Below, piece after piece: positions 63,064 through 64,000 of a stretch of DNA of 64,000 bases (within the stretch, counting starts at the first letter, position 1; each line of letters begins with the position of its first letter). Where the stretch lies: assembly GCA_905183005.1 (NCBI GenBank), contig CAJJDO010000137.1:217315-281314 (forward strand). The letters run 5' to 3'. The position numbers were made by a program, and so were the translations under genes. This DNA is from Paramecium pentaurelia (taxonomy: Eukaryota > Ciliophora > Oligohymenophorea > Peniculida > Parameciidae). The notes below the pieces were generated by a model. It made no database searches. It had not been told where the DNA came from and saw only the letters and a program-made list of their open reading frames with translations.

Positions 63064-63584
63064 TCAAATTAATTATTTCAAATTTTCAATTTACTTTACA
63101 TGATCATCCAATATTTATGTATATTCATCATTTTTTTTACAATTTTATAATGCTTTTTTCAATTATTGAGCATAAGATTAACTCATTTTTATAGCATTTT
63201 ATTCCAAGTATAATTTTAGCCATTCATCAAATTCATTACTCCATACATCTAAGTCTAATATATTACATTACTTTTTTCAAAGACTTTTGTTAAAAATTTA
63301 ATAAATAATTCATTAGAACAATTAAAACCATATTTAGCTCTATCATCAAATTCATTCTATAGTCGTTTGATAATATCATTCTAATCAACCTGTATAAAAT
63401 TGTAATCCATAATTGTTAATAACTATTTATATGATTGAATTAAAGTAAAGTTTTTTTGAATTATTCTTTTAAGTTCATTGTCTCCAGAAGGATTATAATA
63501 AATATCTGCCATTATTGATTTTTCACTTCTATATCTTGTTCTATTAAATTATCTCAATAAAGTTAGAAATAGTTTATTATTCAT
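63064..63584 (-). CDS. LYR-motif-like small protein
   Basis: ATG 63584-63582 (MNNKLFLTLLRQFNRTR), TGA 63066-63064. A 17-nt intron (GTAATG...TTAG) at about 63.26 kb is needed to keep the frame and gives 167 residues (504 coding nt, divisible by three). The start LFLTLLRQFNRTRYRSE resembles the LYR motif (L-Y-R with following basic residues) of mitochondrial complex I/Fe-S assembly factors, but Tyr is replaced by Phe. The rest is helical. A shorter start at MADIYYNPSG is also possible. Assignment is tentative. Confidence 0.5.
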
Positions 63585-64000
63585 GAATAAAAATTTTAAC
63601 TTTATAAAATACAATTTGTATTGAATTTGATAAATTTACTATTAGTATTATTTTCTTAATTAAAATAAGATGAAAACTTTTATGATATGTGTCATTTATA
63701 CATTAAACATATTGATCTTACTCAATTTAATATATCAAAACTATTTATTATTTTACTAAATTATGTACTTTTTTCTCATTTTTCTTTAATAATAATTTAT
63801 ATTCAATTGAATTTCTTTTTATTTATTATTTCATAGATTATTAGTCTTAAAGAAATCTCTAATTTATCATAGAAATATTTCTTCAATTACCTATTGATTA
63901 TTGTAATTAAATTTAAAATTGAAAAATAATATTTTTGAGTTCATTTGTATGTAATATATTTTGTTATTATGAATTTAGAGTATATTTTAGGTATATAAAT
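63585..64000. other. Right end, no gene recognised
   Basis: AT-rich sequence to the window edge. No telomeric repeat and no convincing frame. A gene beyond the edge may begin here. Confidence 0.45.

Noticed and set aside
1..64000. Dense TAA/TAG in every coding frame as a sign of pseudogenes
   Set aside because: S11, L8, formin, CK1 and many others have TAA/TAG at Gln positions and end only at TGA, so this is the ciliate code, not gene decay.
1..64000. tRNA, rRNA, CRISPR, transposon or telomere sequence
   Set aside because: None could be seen by eye on either strand; weak tRNA-like folds cannot be excluded without a search program.

Overview
The window looks like macronuclear DNA of a Paramecium-type ciliate. 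It is very AT-rich, and long conserved reading frames run straight through TAA and TAG (read as Gln), with TGA as the only stop. Genes are interrupted by very short introns, mostly 22-28 nt, almost all starting GTA. Several 3' splice sites are AAG as well as TAG, and one intron looks only 17 nt long. I see no rRNA, tRNA, CRISPR, transposon or telomere repeats. Coordinates were worked out by hand translation. For most genes the spliced length is a multiple of three with the introns I assign, which is an internal check.

Layout: 0-6.3 kb holds the end of a nucleotide cyclase (+), an ABCC/MRP-type transporter (-) and a coiled-coil protein (+). 6.3-13.4 kb is a minus-strand block: alpha/beta hydrolase, phosphatidylinositol 4-kinase, a fused pseudokinase-kinase and a casein kinase 1. 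13.9-17.4 kb holds an uncharacterised gene (+) and a Myb-like factor with a Gln-rich repeat tail (-). 18.0-24.3 kb has a two-repeat cation channel of plant TPC1 layout, a membrane thioredoxin, a macro-domain-like protein (-) and ribosomal protein S11. 24.4-28.7 kb has a small SP-rich ORF and a kinase (both -) head to head with a formin (+).

29.0-31.5 kb encodes a four-module redox membrane protein (DOMON, cytochrome b561, cytochrome b5-like, FAD/NAD reductase). 31.8-43.1 kb contains small genes, a methyltransferase, a CRC/Tesmin-LIN54 DNA-binding protein, a coiled-coil protein, an ULK/ATG1-like kinase, a cyclin and a helix-turn-helix protein. 43.7-51.8 kb is one very large IP3/ryanodine-receptor-like calcium-release channel. 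52-64 kb holds two small unknown genes, a SAPS-domain phosphatase regulator, a large multi-pass membrane protein, ribosomal protein L8, an EF-hand protein and a LYR-like protein.

The gene set is a mix of signalling (kinases, lipid kinase, cyclase, Ca2+ channels, EF-hands), cell-cycle and transcription regulators, and housekeeping ribosomal genes. Genes are tightly packed, with several spacings of only 8-17 bp. There is no operon in the bacterial sense. The neighbours need not work together, although several of them are parts of Ca2+ and phosphoinositide signalling.
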